NCBI GenBank assembly: GCA_964235605.1
Contig: CAXSCR010000008.1
Span: forward strand, 1 to 64,000
Length of the DNA stretch: 64,000 nucleotides
DNA from: DATCRE01 sp964235605
GTDB taxonomy: Bacteria; Bacteroidota; Bacteroidia; Cytophagales; Cyclobacteriaceae
Reading direction: 5' to 3'
Shown: one piece after another, positions 46,623 through 55,323 of the stretch
Numbering within the stretch: the first letter of the stretch is position 1
How the letters are laid out: every line of letters starts with the position of its first letter
The notes under the pieces: model-generated
Databases searched by the model: none
What the model saw: the letters and a program-made list of their open reading frames with translations, nothing else
Told to the model about the DNA's origin: nothing
Program-made: the position numbers and the translations under genes

Positions 46623-47609
46623 ATGAACAAGATATTAATTCCACTACTAATCATTACTGCCACTACAGCAGCAAAAGCTCAGCAAAACAGTGATACTGTT
46701 ATTGTTGAGTTAGCTAAGACCAGCAAAGTTATTTTTACCATCCAAGATAAAAATGATCTAGAAATACTCAAGCATTACGATTTTCAAAAGCTTTTTACGG
46801 ACGTTCTTTTACAGCTCGAACAAAAAAATTCAAACGTGAGCATAGACTCAATTACAGCCAAAAAAGAAAACCAAATATCAGGCAATGATAAAGCAAAGCA
46901 GAATGATAGCACCAACGCACACGACAATGATGGCGACCATTGGAGGTGGCACCGTGAGCACAATATGTGGGGAAGAACATGGCAATCATTTAATTGTGAT
47001 CTGGGTTTAAATAATTATATCGACAATAGTAAGTCACTCGATCATCGTGCTAATTATGTAGTGAGACCTTGGGGCTCGTGGTATGTGGCCATAAATTCAA
47101 TTCAGCGTTCACGCGTTGATAAAAATTTCTTCCTAGAATGGGGACTAGGGCTAAGCTGGTATAATTTCAAATTTCAAAACAAGAGCACATTAATAAATAA
47201 AACAATTGATGGCGTCTTATTTGAAAATGACCTTCGTGATGTAGAGTTTGTTAAGAGCAAGCTTTCTGTTACTTACTTGAGTGTATCGCTCATACCTATA
47301 ATAGACTTTAGAGACGACGAGGTTAAACATAGAAAGTCAGATGGTGGAAGTAATTCCTTTAGAATCGGTTTAGGGCCTTATGCTGGATATAGACTTGGAA
47401 GTCATTCGAAACTAGAATACAGAGAAGATGGCCATCGTGAAAAAGATAAAAATCACGATAACTTTTACCTGAATAATTTTCGATATGGTGCACGTCTTCA
47501 AATAGGCTTCAGGTCCACTGACTTATTTTTCAATTATGATTTGAATAATTTGTTTATAGCAGGGAACGGGCCAGAATTAAATGCCTTTAGCTTCGGTGTT
47601 GTGTTTTAG
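46623..47609 (+). CDS. Outer-membrane beta-barrel-like protein
   Basis: This 328-residue protein has a signal peptide (cleaved after AKAQ). Residues ~20-110 are a charged region with NDKAKQNDSTNAHDNDGDHW. From ~120 onward it has alternating aromatic strands typical of PorT/OmpA-type barrels (SWYVAINSIQRSR, FFLEWGLGLSWYNFKFQ, FRIGLGPYAGYRLGSHSKLE), ending in a final-strand Phe (LNAFSFGVVF). It starts 7 bp after the anti-sigma gene, so it may be a structural partner or target of that sigma system. Its 3' end overlaps the convergent membrane protein gene by 23 bp. Confidence 0.75.
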   Translation: MNKILIPLLIITATTAAKAQQNSDTVIVELAKTSKVIFTIQDKNDLEILKHYDFQKLFTDVLLQLEQKNSNVSIDSITAKKENQISGNDKAKQNDSTNAHDNDGDHWRWHREHNMWGRTWQSFNCDLGLNNYIDNSKSLDHRANYVVRPWGSWYVAINSIQRSRVDKNFFLEWGLGLSWYNFKFQNKSTLINKTIDGVLFENDLRDVEFVKSKLSVTYLSVSLIPIIDFRDDEVKHRKSDGGSNSFRIGLGPYAGYRLGSHSKLEYREDGHREKDKNHDNFYLNNFRYGARLQIGFRSTDLFFNYDLNNLFIAGNGPELNAFSFGVVF

Positions 47610-48084
47610 TATTTTTAGACAAGACTAGCCTTCTTTCATCGCCCTTTAATTTTAAATCACGACACACTTTTACAGGCTTTGGCCATAAAGAAAAGAATAT
47701 GACTAAAGCAATTAAAAACAATGCACTAAAGATGGAATCGGTAGTCAAATAAAATCCTATAGCCAATAGTAAACAGGCAGCTGAACCGAGCGCAAATCGA
47801 AAAATAATTATTAAATAATAACGTTCTAACTTCAATACAAGCGTTGGTAATTTTCGCGCTTTCTTCAAATTCCTATTAAACGACCTGCTAGCTAGTAGCC
47901 AGTCCGTAGCGACTAAGATGAGTAAAAAACCAATTATAATAAATGGTTTTATCCCCCATATTTCCTCCGGCCGATGGGTGGCAGACATAAACAGATAAAT
48001 AAACGGAATCATAGGTGCCAGTACCACCAAGAACAATGCATTTTTAAGTTTATTAAAATAAGCTTGCGTCGTTGTAAACTTCAT
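47587..48084 (-). CDS. Small membrane protein of unknown function
   Basis: This 165-residue protein is not recognised. Four hydrophobic helices are visible at about 16-34, 45-65, 90-112 and 118-137, with a basic C-terminal tail (KVCRDLKLKGDERR). It is divergent from a TetR gene (86 bp apart), so it may be its target, and it overlaps the barrel gene at the 3' end. Confidence 0.65.
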   Translation of the reverse strand: MKFTTTQAYFNKLKNALFLVVLAPMIPFIYLFMSATHRPEEIWGIKPFIIIGFLLILVATDWLLASRSFNRNLKKARKLPTLVLKLERYYLIIIFRFALGSAACLLLAIGFYLTTDSIFSALFLIALVIFFSLWPKPVKVCRDLKLKGDERRLVLSKNTKTQHRS

Positions 48085-48169
48085 CCTTGTTTTGAGTGAC
48101 CAAACCGGGTCAATTTCAATTGAAGTTAATGTTATGATAAATTTTCTGTAAATTAGAGTTTAATTTAAT

Positions 48170-48763
48170 ATGTCAGAAGTAATAAATTTATCGAGAAAAG
48201 AACAAGTTATCAGAAAGGCTGCTGAGCTTTTCCGAGAAAAAGGGTATGCGGCAGCCTCCATGCGCGACCTTGCACAAAAGCTTGGCATAGAAGCCGCTAG
48301 TTTGTATTCACACATAAAATCAAAAGAAGAGATTCTTCATACCCTATGCTTTGATATGGCAGCCGAATTTAGGCGCTCATTAGAGCAGGTTGAAAAAATA
48401 CAATCAGACACAGCCAGTGAAAAACTACGGAAAGGTATTATAGGGCACATTCAGGTTATGGCGAAGGATTTAACAGCTTCTGCGGTATTTATGAATGAGC
48501 ATCGGCACCTTAGCCAACCATTTCTTCGTGATTTTTTGTTGCTTAGAATAAATTACATAAACCGGTTTAAAACTATTATTGAAGAAGGTGTCGCAAAAGG
48601 AGAATTTAAGAGCACAATTGACAAAAAGCTTGCTGTAATGACTCTTTTTTCTTCCCTTAATTGGATGCCCATGTGGTACAATCCCGACGCTGCCATTGAA
48701 CCTGAGGAATTAGGGCGTCAGTTAGCGGATATGTTGGTAAACGGCTTAAAGGATTCTAAATAA
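48170..48763 (+). CDS. TetR/AcrR-family transcriptional regulator
   Basis: This 197-residue protein has the TetR DNA-binding helix-turn-helix at ~10-55: KEQVIRKAAELFREKGYAAA, SMRDLAQKLGIEAASLYSHI and KSKEEIL. The all-helical C-terminal ligand domain shows MNEHRHLSQPFLRDFLLLR. The ligand is unknown. It is divergently placed from the small membrane protein gene. Confidence 0.92.
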   Translation: MSEVINLSRKEQVIRKAAELFREKGYAAASMRDLAQKLGIEAASLYSHIKSKEEILHTLCFDMAAEFRRSLEQVEKIQSDTASEKLRKGIIGHIQVMAKDLTASAVFMNEHRHLSQPFLRDFLLLRINYINRFKTIIEEGVAKGEFKSTIDKKLAVMTLFSSLNWMPMWYNPDAAIEPEELGRQLADMLVNGLKDSK

Positions 48764-48897
48764 CCCAGGTTCCCAATCCGACTTAAATTAAACATGCTCG
48801 ATTATCCTGTAAAGGAAATCAATAATCTGACTATTGATTGTACTTAGGTTTGTAATAGAATCTGTGATGATTATAACAATAATAGTAAACATAATAT

Positions 48898-49122
48898 ATG
48901 GAGCAGACTATAATCGAACTCTGGCAGACTGTAGTGGCGTATGCTAAAAAATCAGTGCTATTCGTTTGAATTAGTTTACCCACAACAGTATATGCCAATC
49001 AAGCCATTAAAAATACATTTGAATTAAAATCTGTAACATCCATGCTAAAAAGCAAAACAGGCGAAGAACATTTCCTTTATTTAATGCGTATCGATACTCA
49101 GGATCCAACCCATGAGCGTTAA
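48898..49122 (+). pseudogene. 75-codon ORF interrupted by one in-frame TGA
   Basis: From the ATG at 48898 the frame reads MEQTIIELWQTVVAYAKK and SVLFV, then TGA (48967-48969). It continues in the same frame without further stops as ISLPTTVYANQAIKNTF and KSVTSMLKSKTGEEHFLYLM to a TAA at 49120. The frame overlaps the following lipoprotein start by 11 bp. The long open stretch after the stop suggests a recently disabled gene; the family is not recognised. Confidence 0.4.
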
Positions 49123-49723
49123 AACATATTTTCAAGGTATAATTTTGTCGCTTTATACCATTGTATTATTAAATTGCGGGGAGAAAAAAGTACCCACTAA
49201 AGAGACTGCTTTCACAAAAGTGGATTCTTTAACTGAAACCTATTTAGCACTTCACGATAGCATGCTCCAGTCTTGGAATAGAATGGTTAATGATGACAAT
49301 TTAAAGATAAAAGCCATGCACGACTTAGTTCATGAGCTTATGGTATCGGGAAAAACTGACAATGAAGAACTTATTTCCATTGAACAGCGGCTTGAACAAC
49401 TTACCCTTCTGCGCTATTCTACAAAAACCATGGCAAATGAAGATGTAGTAGAGGAATATGATTTTGCATCTGCATCCCTCATTAGCGAGATGGTAAGCAT
49501 TGCAGAATCACGCCCTGAATTTGTTTACAACACCACGCTGCAAAAGCTTGCTACTGTAATTACAAACGCAGATCAACGTGTAAACCTTTACAGAAAAGAG
49601 TATGACATAATTACCGCGTCGTACAATCATTTCGTAATTGAAAATAAAATTTATCTTCAAGAAATAGATCGAAACTCCAACTTTGATACAAGACCATTAT
49701 TTCAAATGGCGATTGACGAGTAG
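49112..49723 (+). CDS. Lipoprotein of unknown function, mainly helical
   Basis: This 203-residue protein has a lipoprotein signal (Cys22 in VLLNCGEKK). The mature part is almost all helical, with TNADQRVNLYRKEYDIITAS and a C-terminal FDTRPLFQMAIDE. The NLYRKEYD helix and short tail remind of LemA-like proteins, but this is weak. It converges on the LysM gene with 6 bp between stops. Confidence 0.65.
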   Translation: MSVKTYFQGIILSLYTIVLLNCGEKKVPTKETAFTKVDSLTETYLALHDSMLQSWNRMVNDDNLKIKAMHDLVHELMVSGKTDNEELISIEQRLEQLTLLRYSTKTMANEDVVEEYDFASASLISEMVSIAESRPEFVYNTTLQKLATVITNADQRVNLYRKEYDIITASYNHFVIENKIYLQEIDRNSNFDTRPLFQMAIDE

Positions 49724-49729
49724 TAGAGG

Positions 49730-50851
49730 CTACTTGTAGTAAGTGACCTGCACACGAAATCTTTGATCAATAGCACCTAACCTATCATAGGCCGATTTAG
49801 AAACCTTAATAATAAGTTTTCCGGTAAGCGCAGTATCTGGAAGTTTACCCATTACCCTAACAAAAACCTCTCGGTTATTCATTTCGTTCCTTACTTTAAG
49901 GATAGTTCCTATCGGCGCTGTACGATGTAGTGCAAGATATTTTCTATTACCATCGGTCCCCTCTATCAACTCACCAATACCTGACTCCAAAATTTCATCA
50001 CTACCTTTTACGGCTTCAGAAATTGTTATTGTTTGCTCCTTAACGGCCTGTTGTCTTGTATCTTTTACGACTGGAACTATAGGCTGAGTTTCAGGCTGTT
50101 TAGTCTCAGTTGTAGTTTGATTATTGGTGGTAATTATGCTAGGCTTTACCTCTTCCACCTTAGGAGACGGAGGATTAACTTGGTTATTTTGCCTTTCTGC
50201 AATAGCTTGATCTGGTGGCGCTACAAAAAGAACTTGCCCCACACTGATCTCATTATTTTGAATTCTATTCCAATCTCTTAACTGTTGAACGGTAACATTG
50301 TATTGTTTGGATATCGAGAACATAGTCTCCTTAGATGAAACCATATGTGTCTTCTTGTTTCTTATGTCAGGATTAGAAGTCGTATTTGTTGCTGGAGTTT
50401 GCGTTGGCTGAGCTGGCGGTGGTGAGTAGGTATTTCTTTTCTTAATAATCAACTCCTGACCCAGTGAAAGGGCGTTCTCAGTTATTGAATTCCATAGCTT
50501 TATCTCATAAACCGTAACGCCATAGGCTTTTGAAATGCTGAACAAGGTCTCCTTTTCGGCCACCACATGTATCACCTCACTGCTACTGCCGCCTGTGTTT
50601 TTTGTACTAACGAGGCGCTGCGTATAAGGCACTTTTAATATTTCTCCTATTTCCAATCCGTCAATTGCGTCAGGATTAGCCTGCAGTACGGCATCAACAG
50701 TAGAACCATATCGTTTTGAAATTCCATAAAGTGTTTCCTTCTCTCCCACCTTATGTATCACATAGGTTTTACCATTAATTATCTCAATACCTACAGAATC
50801 ACGAACCTGTGGATTCAAAAACGAAACGGCAATAATTAAAAGTTTTATCAT
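49730..50851 (-). CDS. LysM-repeat protein with C-terminal DPBB-like domain
   Basis: This 373-residue protein has an N-terminal signal or anchor and three LysM peptidoglycan-binding repeats (~30-75, 92-135, 167-212): YVIHKVGEKETLYGISKRYG, IHVVAEKETLFSISKAYGVT and HMVSSKETMFSISKQYNVTV. A Pro/Gln/Thr-rich linker follows. The last ~90 residues (LHRTAPIGTILKVRNEMNNR, VFVRVMGKLPDT) resemble the double-psi beta-barrel of RlpA-type proteins. It probably binds the cell wall. It overlaps the upstream gene by 4 bp. Confidence 0.85.
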   Translation of the reverse strand: MIKLLIIAVSFLNPQVRDSVGIEIINGKTYVIHKVGEKETLYGISKRYGSTVDAVLQANPDAIDGLEIGEILKVPYTQRLVSTKNTGGSSSEVIHVVAEKETLFSISKAYGVTVYEIKLWNSITENALSLGQELIIKKRNTYSPPPAQPTQTPATNTTSNPDIRNKKTHMVSSKETMFSISKQYNVTVQQLRDWNRIQNNEISVGQVLFVAPPDQAIAERQNNQVNPPSPKVEEVKPSIITTNNQTTTETKQPETQPIVPVVKDTRQQAVKEQTITISEAVKGSDEILESGIGELIEGTDGNRKYLALHRTAPIGTILKVRNEMNNREVFVRVMGKLPDTALTGKLIIKVSKSAYDRLGAIDQRFRVQVTYYK

Positions 50852-51630
50852 ACTAATTTGTAACTAACTAACTCAACTTTATTTCTCACGAAAAATAAGC
50901 AACCCGACAAGAGGAAAAAAGTTTCCACTCCTATTCCTTTAAGCTGCCAGTCTATTTTTTCAAAGAGCACTTCATGGCCCCCTTCTGTTAACACCACCAA
51001 ATAATTAGCCAGACTTTCCTGTTGCACATGATAGGATATAAAAATTAGACCTGAGTCTTCTAAATATTCCACACCACCAACTAACGTTCCAATAAGTCTG
51101 CTAGTTAAAAAAGTTTTTACGGTTTCGAAATGTTCAGTGCCTTCTGCATACTGAAACGGCTTTCGAAGTATTATATTTTCCGACGAGCTTATAACTGGAT
51201 TAACATTTTTGAGAATTTCACCAGTCAAGACCTCCACTGATCCTAATATGCCATCTTCCTTAATAAATTGACCGAAAACCCTCCCATTCTCTAAATAGTG
51301 GAAAGAAAAATGATCAAGCTTCCAAACGATTCTTCGTTGATAAATATGCCAGGCTATAAGTCCTTTATCATCAGGGTTACTTGTGCTGTGATAATGATGG
51401 AGCAATACAACCTCGGATGTTGCTGCCGTTAAACCAATCCACCATGCCTCTTCAAAGATTATATCCCTCCAAAGAAATTTGTTATTAGAATAATCGAAAG
51501 CTGAGAACCTAACTTCGCGCCTATTCTCGTTTCTTATTTCTAAAATCAAAATATTATCTAAAACAGCGAGCGTACTCCATACGGTTCCTTCGAATGGGTG
51601 AGAAAACTTAAATTTAAGCGTGCTTGCCAA
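50848..51630 (-). CDS. Conserved Cytophagales-type protein of unknown function (possibly DUF4905)
   Basis: This 260-residue protein has no signal peptide. Repeated beta-hairpin-like segments (EGTVWSTLAVLDNILILEIR, SAFDYSNNKFLWRDIIFEEA) suggest a propeller-like or beta-rich fold. I associate it from memory with the family named DUF4905, often found next to LysM genes in Cytophagales; this is not certain. Its stop overlaps the LysM start by 4 bp (ATGA), which indicates translational coupling. Confidence 0.6.
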   Translation of the reverse strand: MASTLKFKFSHPFEGTVWSTLAVLDNILILEIRNENRREVRFSAFDYSNNKFLWRDIIFEEAWWIGLTAATSEVVLLHHYHSTSNPDDKGLIAWHIYQRRIVWKLDHFSFHYLENGRVFGQFIKEDGILGSVEVLTGEILKNVNPVISSSENIILRKPFQYAEGTEHFETVKTFLTSRLIGTLVGGVEYLEDSGLIFISYHVQQESLANYLVVLTEGGHEVLFEKIDWQLKGIGVETFFLLSGCLFFVRNKVELVSYKLV

Positions 51631-51705
51631 CTTCAGTAAATGGTTAACTTTATGTAAACTAACTCTTGAATATTCGTATCTATAGCCATATCTATTATTA
51701 AGACA

Positions 51706-53046
51706 ATGATAAACAAAAAACGTTCATACCTTCTGCTTACTGTTCTGTTAACACTTTTTTCATTTGCTCATGCACAAGAGAAAAAGGTTATGGTCATGGA
51801 TATAAAAAATGAGATTGACCCACGTATGAAACGGTATGTTGAACTGGCCATAAAGCACGCTGAAGAAACCAAAGCAGAACTCGTTATTATTGAAATGAAT
51901 ACCTATGGTGGCGTGCTTACAGATGCTAAAGATATCGTAGATAAACTTATGGCTTTTAGAAAGCCAATATGGGTGTTTGTCAATACCAATGCTGCGTCTG
52001 CCGGTGCATTGATCTCAATTGCTTGTGATAGTATTTATATGTCTCCGGGAGCTAGTATTGGTGCGGCCACCGTGGTAGATGGAGGTGGTGAAAAGGCACC
52101 TGATAAATATCAATCTTACATGCGCTCTATTATGCGCTCAACGGCTGAAGTAAATAAGCGCAATCCTAAAATTGCAGAAGGAATGGTCGATGAAAAAATT
52201 ATCATTCCTGGCATTAAAGAAGAAGGGCAGATTATTACCTTTTCAACGAATGAAGCAATTAAGAATGGCTTTTGCGAAGGCCAGGTTGAGTCAGTGCAAG
52301 AACTTTTAAAAAAGTATAAACTCGCTAACGCTAAAATTGACCATTTCGAACTTGCACTTAGTGATAAGATAATTGATTTCTTCTTGAATCCCTTCATAAG
52401 CGGAATTCTTATTTTAATGATTTTAGGTGGTCTCTATTTTGAAGTACAAGCTCCGGGCTTGGGACTTCCAGGATTATTGGCCCTAATCGGACTTATCTTA
52501 TATCTGGTTCCGTATTATATGAATGGACTTGCTGAAAATTGGGAGATCATTGTCTTTTTCGTAGGCCTTGTCCTTATTGCCATGGAGATATTTGTTATAC
52601 CGGGCTTCGGCGTTGCAGGGGTAGTCGGCATCATTTTTACCGTTTCGTCACTTATACTCATGATGCTAAACAACGATGCCTTTGATTTTGAGTTTGTAAG
52701 AATGAATGACATCATCTTTGCAGCCCTTGCTGCTATGAGCGGTTTAATTGGGGCTACAGCGCTACTATTTTTTGGAAGTGCCACACTTATGAATTCAAAA
52801 GCTTTTCAACGAATGGCACTAACTGATACACAACAAAGCTCAAAAGGCTATAATGCAAATGTCAACAAAGAACCTATGGCGGGAAAAAAAGGGACTGCTT
52901 TTACGGTTCTACGCCCTAGTGGAAGGGTAATGATAGACGATCAATTATACGATGCCTTCGCACGTGGTGGATATATTGAACGGGGAACTATGATTGAAGT
53001 GATTGATGAAGAAGGCTCCACATTACGTGTTAAAACGTTAGATTAA
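51706..53046 (+). CDS. NfeD-family membrane-bound ClpP-class serine protease
   Basis: This 446-residue protein has a signal peptide (AHAQ) and a ClpP/SppA-type domain (~28-210) with the catalytic Ser98 in NAASAGALIS and Lys134 in DKYQSYM. Four or five membrane helices (~225-355) and a C-terminal OB-fold (~380-446, GRVMIDDQLYDAFARGGYIE) follow. This matches full-length NfeD/STOPP proteins, which cut hydrophobic stretches of stomatin-like partners. No stomatin gene is adjacent. Confidence 0.9.
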   Translation: MINKKRSYLLLTVLLTLFSFAHAQEKKVMVMDIKNEIDPRMKRYVELAIKHAEETKAELVIIEMNTYGGVLTDAKDIVDKLMAFRKPIWVFVNTNAASAGALISIACDSIYMSPGASIGAATVVDGGGEKAPDKYQSYMRSIMRSTAEVNKRNPKIAEGMVDEKIIIPGIKEEGQIITFSTNEAIKNGFCEGQVESVQELLKKYKLANAKIDHFELALSDKIIDFFLNPFISGILILMILGGLYFEVQAPGLGLPGLLALIGLILYLVPYYMNGLAENWEIIVFFVGLVLIAMEIFVIPGFGVAGVVGIIFTVSSLILMMLNNDAFDFEFVRMNDIIFAALAAMSGLIGATALLFFGSATLMNSKAFQRMALTDTQQSSKGYNANVNKEPMAGKKGTAFTVLRPSGRVMIDDQLYDAFARGGYIERGTMIEVIDEEGSTLRVKTLD

Positions 53047-53083
53047 TTAGAAATCATTAACGAGCGTATTACATTCTTTTTGT

Positions 53084-53091
53084 TAAATTTG
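53084..53091 (+). promoter_or_regulatory. Possible -7 box for the response regulator
   Basis: TAAATTTG fits TAnnTTTG and lies 44 bp before the start of the response regulator gene. No matching upstream box is apparent. Confidence 0.3.
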
Positions 53092-53134
53092 ATTACACCT
53101 TAATAATCTGTTTGACACACTTATTAACACGCTT

Positions 53135-53539
53135 ATGATTAAATGTAATTGCATGCTCTTGGTGGATGATGATGATATTAGCAATTTTATTAACCAACGA
53201 GTGGTGTTAAGTACAAATTTAACCGATCATATACACGTTACTAAAAATGGACTTGAAGCATTGGAATTTATAAGAGCCCATTGTAGTGACAATAACAACA
53301 CGCCGGGCTGTCCTGATGTAATTTTATTGGATGTTAAGATGCCTATTATGGATGGGTTTGAATTCCTAACAGAATTTGAAGCTACTGAAAAACATCTATC
53401 TGAAAGGATTAAAATTATACTACTAACTTCTTCTAATAATCCTTCGGATATAGAGCGCGCTAAAGATTTTAACGTTGTTGGCTACATCAACAAACCCTTA
53501 ACGCCAGATAAGCTGAATGAGGTGTTCGCTCAGTTATAG
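53135..53539 (+). CDS. Single-domain response regulator (CheY-like)
   Basis: This 134-residue receiver domain has the acidic pocket DDDD (11-14), phosphoacceptor Asp66 in ILLDVKMP, switch Thr98 in LLTSSNN and Lys120 in NKPLTP. No output domain is present. Such stand-alone receivers, often abundant in Cytophagales, are phosphorylated by hybrid kinases. No kinase is encoded next to it. Confidence 0.93.
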   Translation: MIKCNCMLLVDDDDISNFINQRVVLSTNLTDHIHVTKNGLEALEFIRAHCSDNNNTPGCPDVILLDVKMPIMDGFEFLTEFEATEKHLSERIKIILLTSSNNPSDIERAKDFNVVGYINKPLTPDKLNEVFAQL

Positions 53540-53572
53540 TGATATAATATTAGATAATAAATCATCGTCCCG

Positions 53573-53602
53573 GTAATATTGAGTGACGCTGTAGCGTTCC
53601 TT
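53573..53602. repeat. Dispersed element, copy B (shared with 41518)
   Basis: CCGGTAATATTGAGTGACGC then TGTAGCG aligns with the intergenic copy at 41518. ACGCTGTAGCGT forms a small hairpin. Confidence 0.5.
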
Positions 53603-53719
53603 ACTGGTTCCTAGCGAATCTGCATGCATATAATGGCTGCTCGATGCACGGAGAAGATACAAACCAATGTGCGGAATTGCGTGAAGCGCACGGACATAAA
53701 TCGCAGGCCTTGCAGAGAC

Positions 53720-53767
53720 AACTTAAGATGATCGTGGGCGCTGATTGCGCCACGATCATCTTAAGTT
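53720..53767. repeat. Long near-perfect hairpin 1
   Basis: AACTTAAGATGATCGTGG-(G)-CGC pairs with GCGCCACGATCATCTTAAGTT, leaving a single bulged G and a TGATT loop. The stem is about 21 bp. It is followed by TTTATTAA. Confidence 0.85.
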
Positions 53768-53774
53768 TTATTAA

Positions 53775-53825
53775 CCTAGCTTTTGTCTGGCGCCAAAGGC
53801 GCCAGACAAAAGCCAGGTTTTTTTT
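53775..53825 (+). terminator. Long hairpin 2 with T8 tail
   Basis: Arms 53775-53794 and 53798-53817 pair at 19 of 20 positions around an AAA loop (core GCTTTTGTCTGGCGCC). Eight T residues follow. This is an unusually strong rho-independent terminator on the plus strand, placed ~240 bp after the response regulator stop. A transcript ending here would hold both hairpins. Confidence 0.7.
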
Positions 53826-54138
53826 GCGCGCCTACGCGTGTGATGTGAAATGCGTACGTGCCTTCGCGCATATTCGCTGAACTAACTATGGAATGAATTT
53901 ATAACTACACTTATTGCAAAAATGATAGCTGAACCTTAATACGGCTTCATCTCAAAAGATACGTTTGGAACTTTACTTCATTAAGGCTACCCCGACACTA
54001 CGACACTACTATTAAATCATACTTAATTAATTAATTATTCTTTTATTCTCCAACTACGTCAATCATATCTTACTTTTTTTAGCCGGACGACAAGGATAAC
54101 AAATGTCAAAAGAACGCTCCACCATAAACGCCATAGAT

Positions 54139-55323
54139 CTAGAAACTATCACTAGATCCGCCACCGCCAAAACTACCACCCCCAGGCCCTGACTGATCGG
54201 GTATGTTAACTTGATTGCCTCCTAACTTTTGAGAAACTATAAAAGCTTCCAGATTCATATCAGCCCATTTTCCGGAAAGCACATTTTCACGCGTGAAGCC
54301 ATTACGTATGACTTTAAGATAATTCATAATAAATAATGTAATACCAAGCACAATCACCCCTGCCATTGTTAACGTAATTTCAGGATGGCCTAAACTAAAA
54401 TAGTATTTGAAAGTAAAGACAGAAAAGGCGACAAGTAGAAGACTGACTCTTATAAGAACCACATCTTTATTCTTGATTCCGAAGTATAAATAAGAAGCTG
54501 GAATAACAACAGTGAGTATATAAAAAATCATGGCAAATGGTATATCCTCTCCTTCGGCAATTTCTAAGCTCATCATTTCAACACTGAGCTCTCTAACAAC
54601 TAAATAGTTTCCACCAATATAGATAAGCAAGAGACTGATAGCTTCTACCATTAAGAAATTATTCCGCCATACCCATAGATTCTTTTTATCCTTAAATCGT
54701 TTTGCCAAAAAATAAATAGGGGTAAAAACAACAATAAAGGCAAATGGAATTATCTGGCGAAGTATGCCATCCGTTTTATACAACTCATAAAATAAAACGC
54801 TTGACAACGCAATTATAGCAGCAATTGTAGACAATAGATCGAGATAGCGAATAGCAGCGAACACAGACACTATAAGACACGCGAACAAAACGAAATGCGT
54901 GTTTGATTCAGCTTGATCTGGATTGAAGAGATAAATAAATCCGCCAAGTGTAAATGCCATAGCATGGTAAAGCATAGCTTCTGTTACGCCTGATTTATAA
55001 TGGTGACTTTTCTTTAAAAAAACATTCTCTAATACAAAAAATGAAAATAATCCATAAAACATTGCGCCTATAGCAATTGCTTTCTCATCAGCACCTATTA
55101 TCGTTAAAGTCAACAACCCTGTCACTCCAGCGATAGCCAATAAAGTAGCAATAAATAAAAGAATACGAATTATAAAATTAGGATGGTACAGCGACGATAG
55201 ATATGTTCCACGAATGGTCGCAGATTGTGCGTCTGTGATAATATTATGATTAAGCCAACGCTTCGATTCTTTTACTACTGACAGGTTATATAACCATGTT
55301 GTATTATAGGCACAATTCATCAT
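54139..55323 (-). CDS. DUF2157-like polytopic membrane protein with Gly-rich tail
   Basis: This 394-residue protein has about ten membrane helices from ~50 onward. An N-terminal soluble segment (VKESKRWLNHNIITDAQSAT) is of the type found in DUF2157 proteins. The C-terminus is a Gly/Ser-rich tail (GPGGGSFGGGGSSDSF) similar to tails of some TPM-domain membrane proteins. It follows the related gene at 55320-56282 with a 4-bp ATGA overlap. The function is unknown. Confidence 0.75.
   Translation of the reverse strand: MMNCAYNTTWLYNLSVVKESKRWLNHNIITDAQSATIRGTYLSSLYHPNFIIRILLFIATLLAIAGVTGLLTLTIIGADEKAIAIGAMFYGLFSFFVLENVFLKKSHHYKSGVTEAMLYHAMAFTLGGFIYLFNPDQAESNTHFVLFACLIVSVFAAIRYLDLLSTIAAIIALSSVLFYELYKTDGILRQIIPFAFIVVFTPIYFLAKRFKDKKNLWVWRNNFLMVEAISLLLIYIGGNYLVVRELSVEMMSLEIAEGEDIPFAMIFYILTVVIPASYLYFGIKNKDVVLIRVSLLLVAFSVFTFKYYFSLGHPEITLTMAGVIVLGITLFIMNYLKVIRNGFTRENVLSGKWADMNLEAFIVSQKLGGNQVNIPDQSGPGGGSFGGGGSSDSF

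Larger units (their letters stand above)
53540..54138. other. Structured intergenic region
   Basis: 599 bp without an intact gene. The left half (53570-53880) has higher GC than its surroundings and contains a dispersed element at 53573, two adjacent near-perfect hairpins and a smaller ATGCG...CGCAT hairpin at about 53850. The right half is plain AT-rich DNA. A short open frame (53644-53880) translates across both hairpins and has no recognisable family; it is rejected as a gene. Confidence 0.6.

Noticed and set aside
53644..53880. 78-codon plus-strand open frame
   Set aside because: It reads straight through both long hairpins; the translation follows the palindromes and matches no family.
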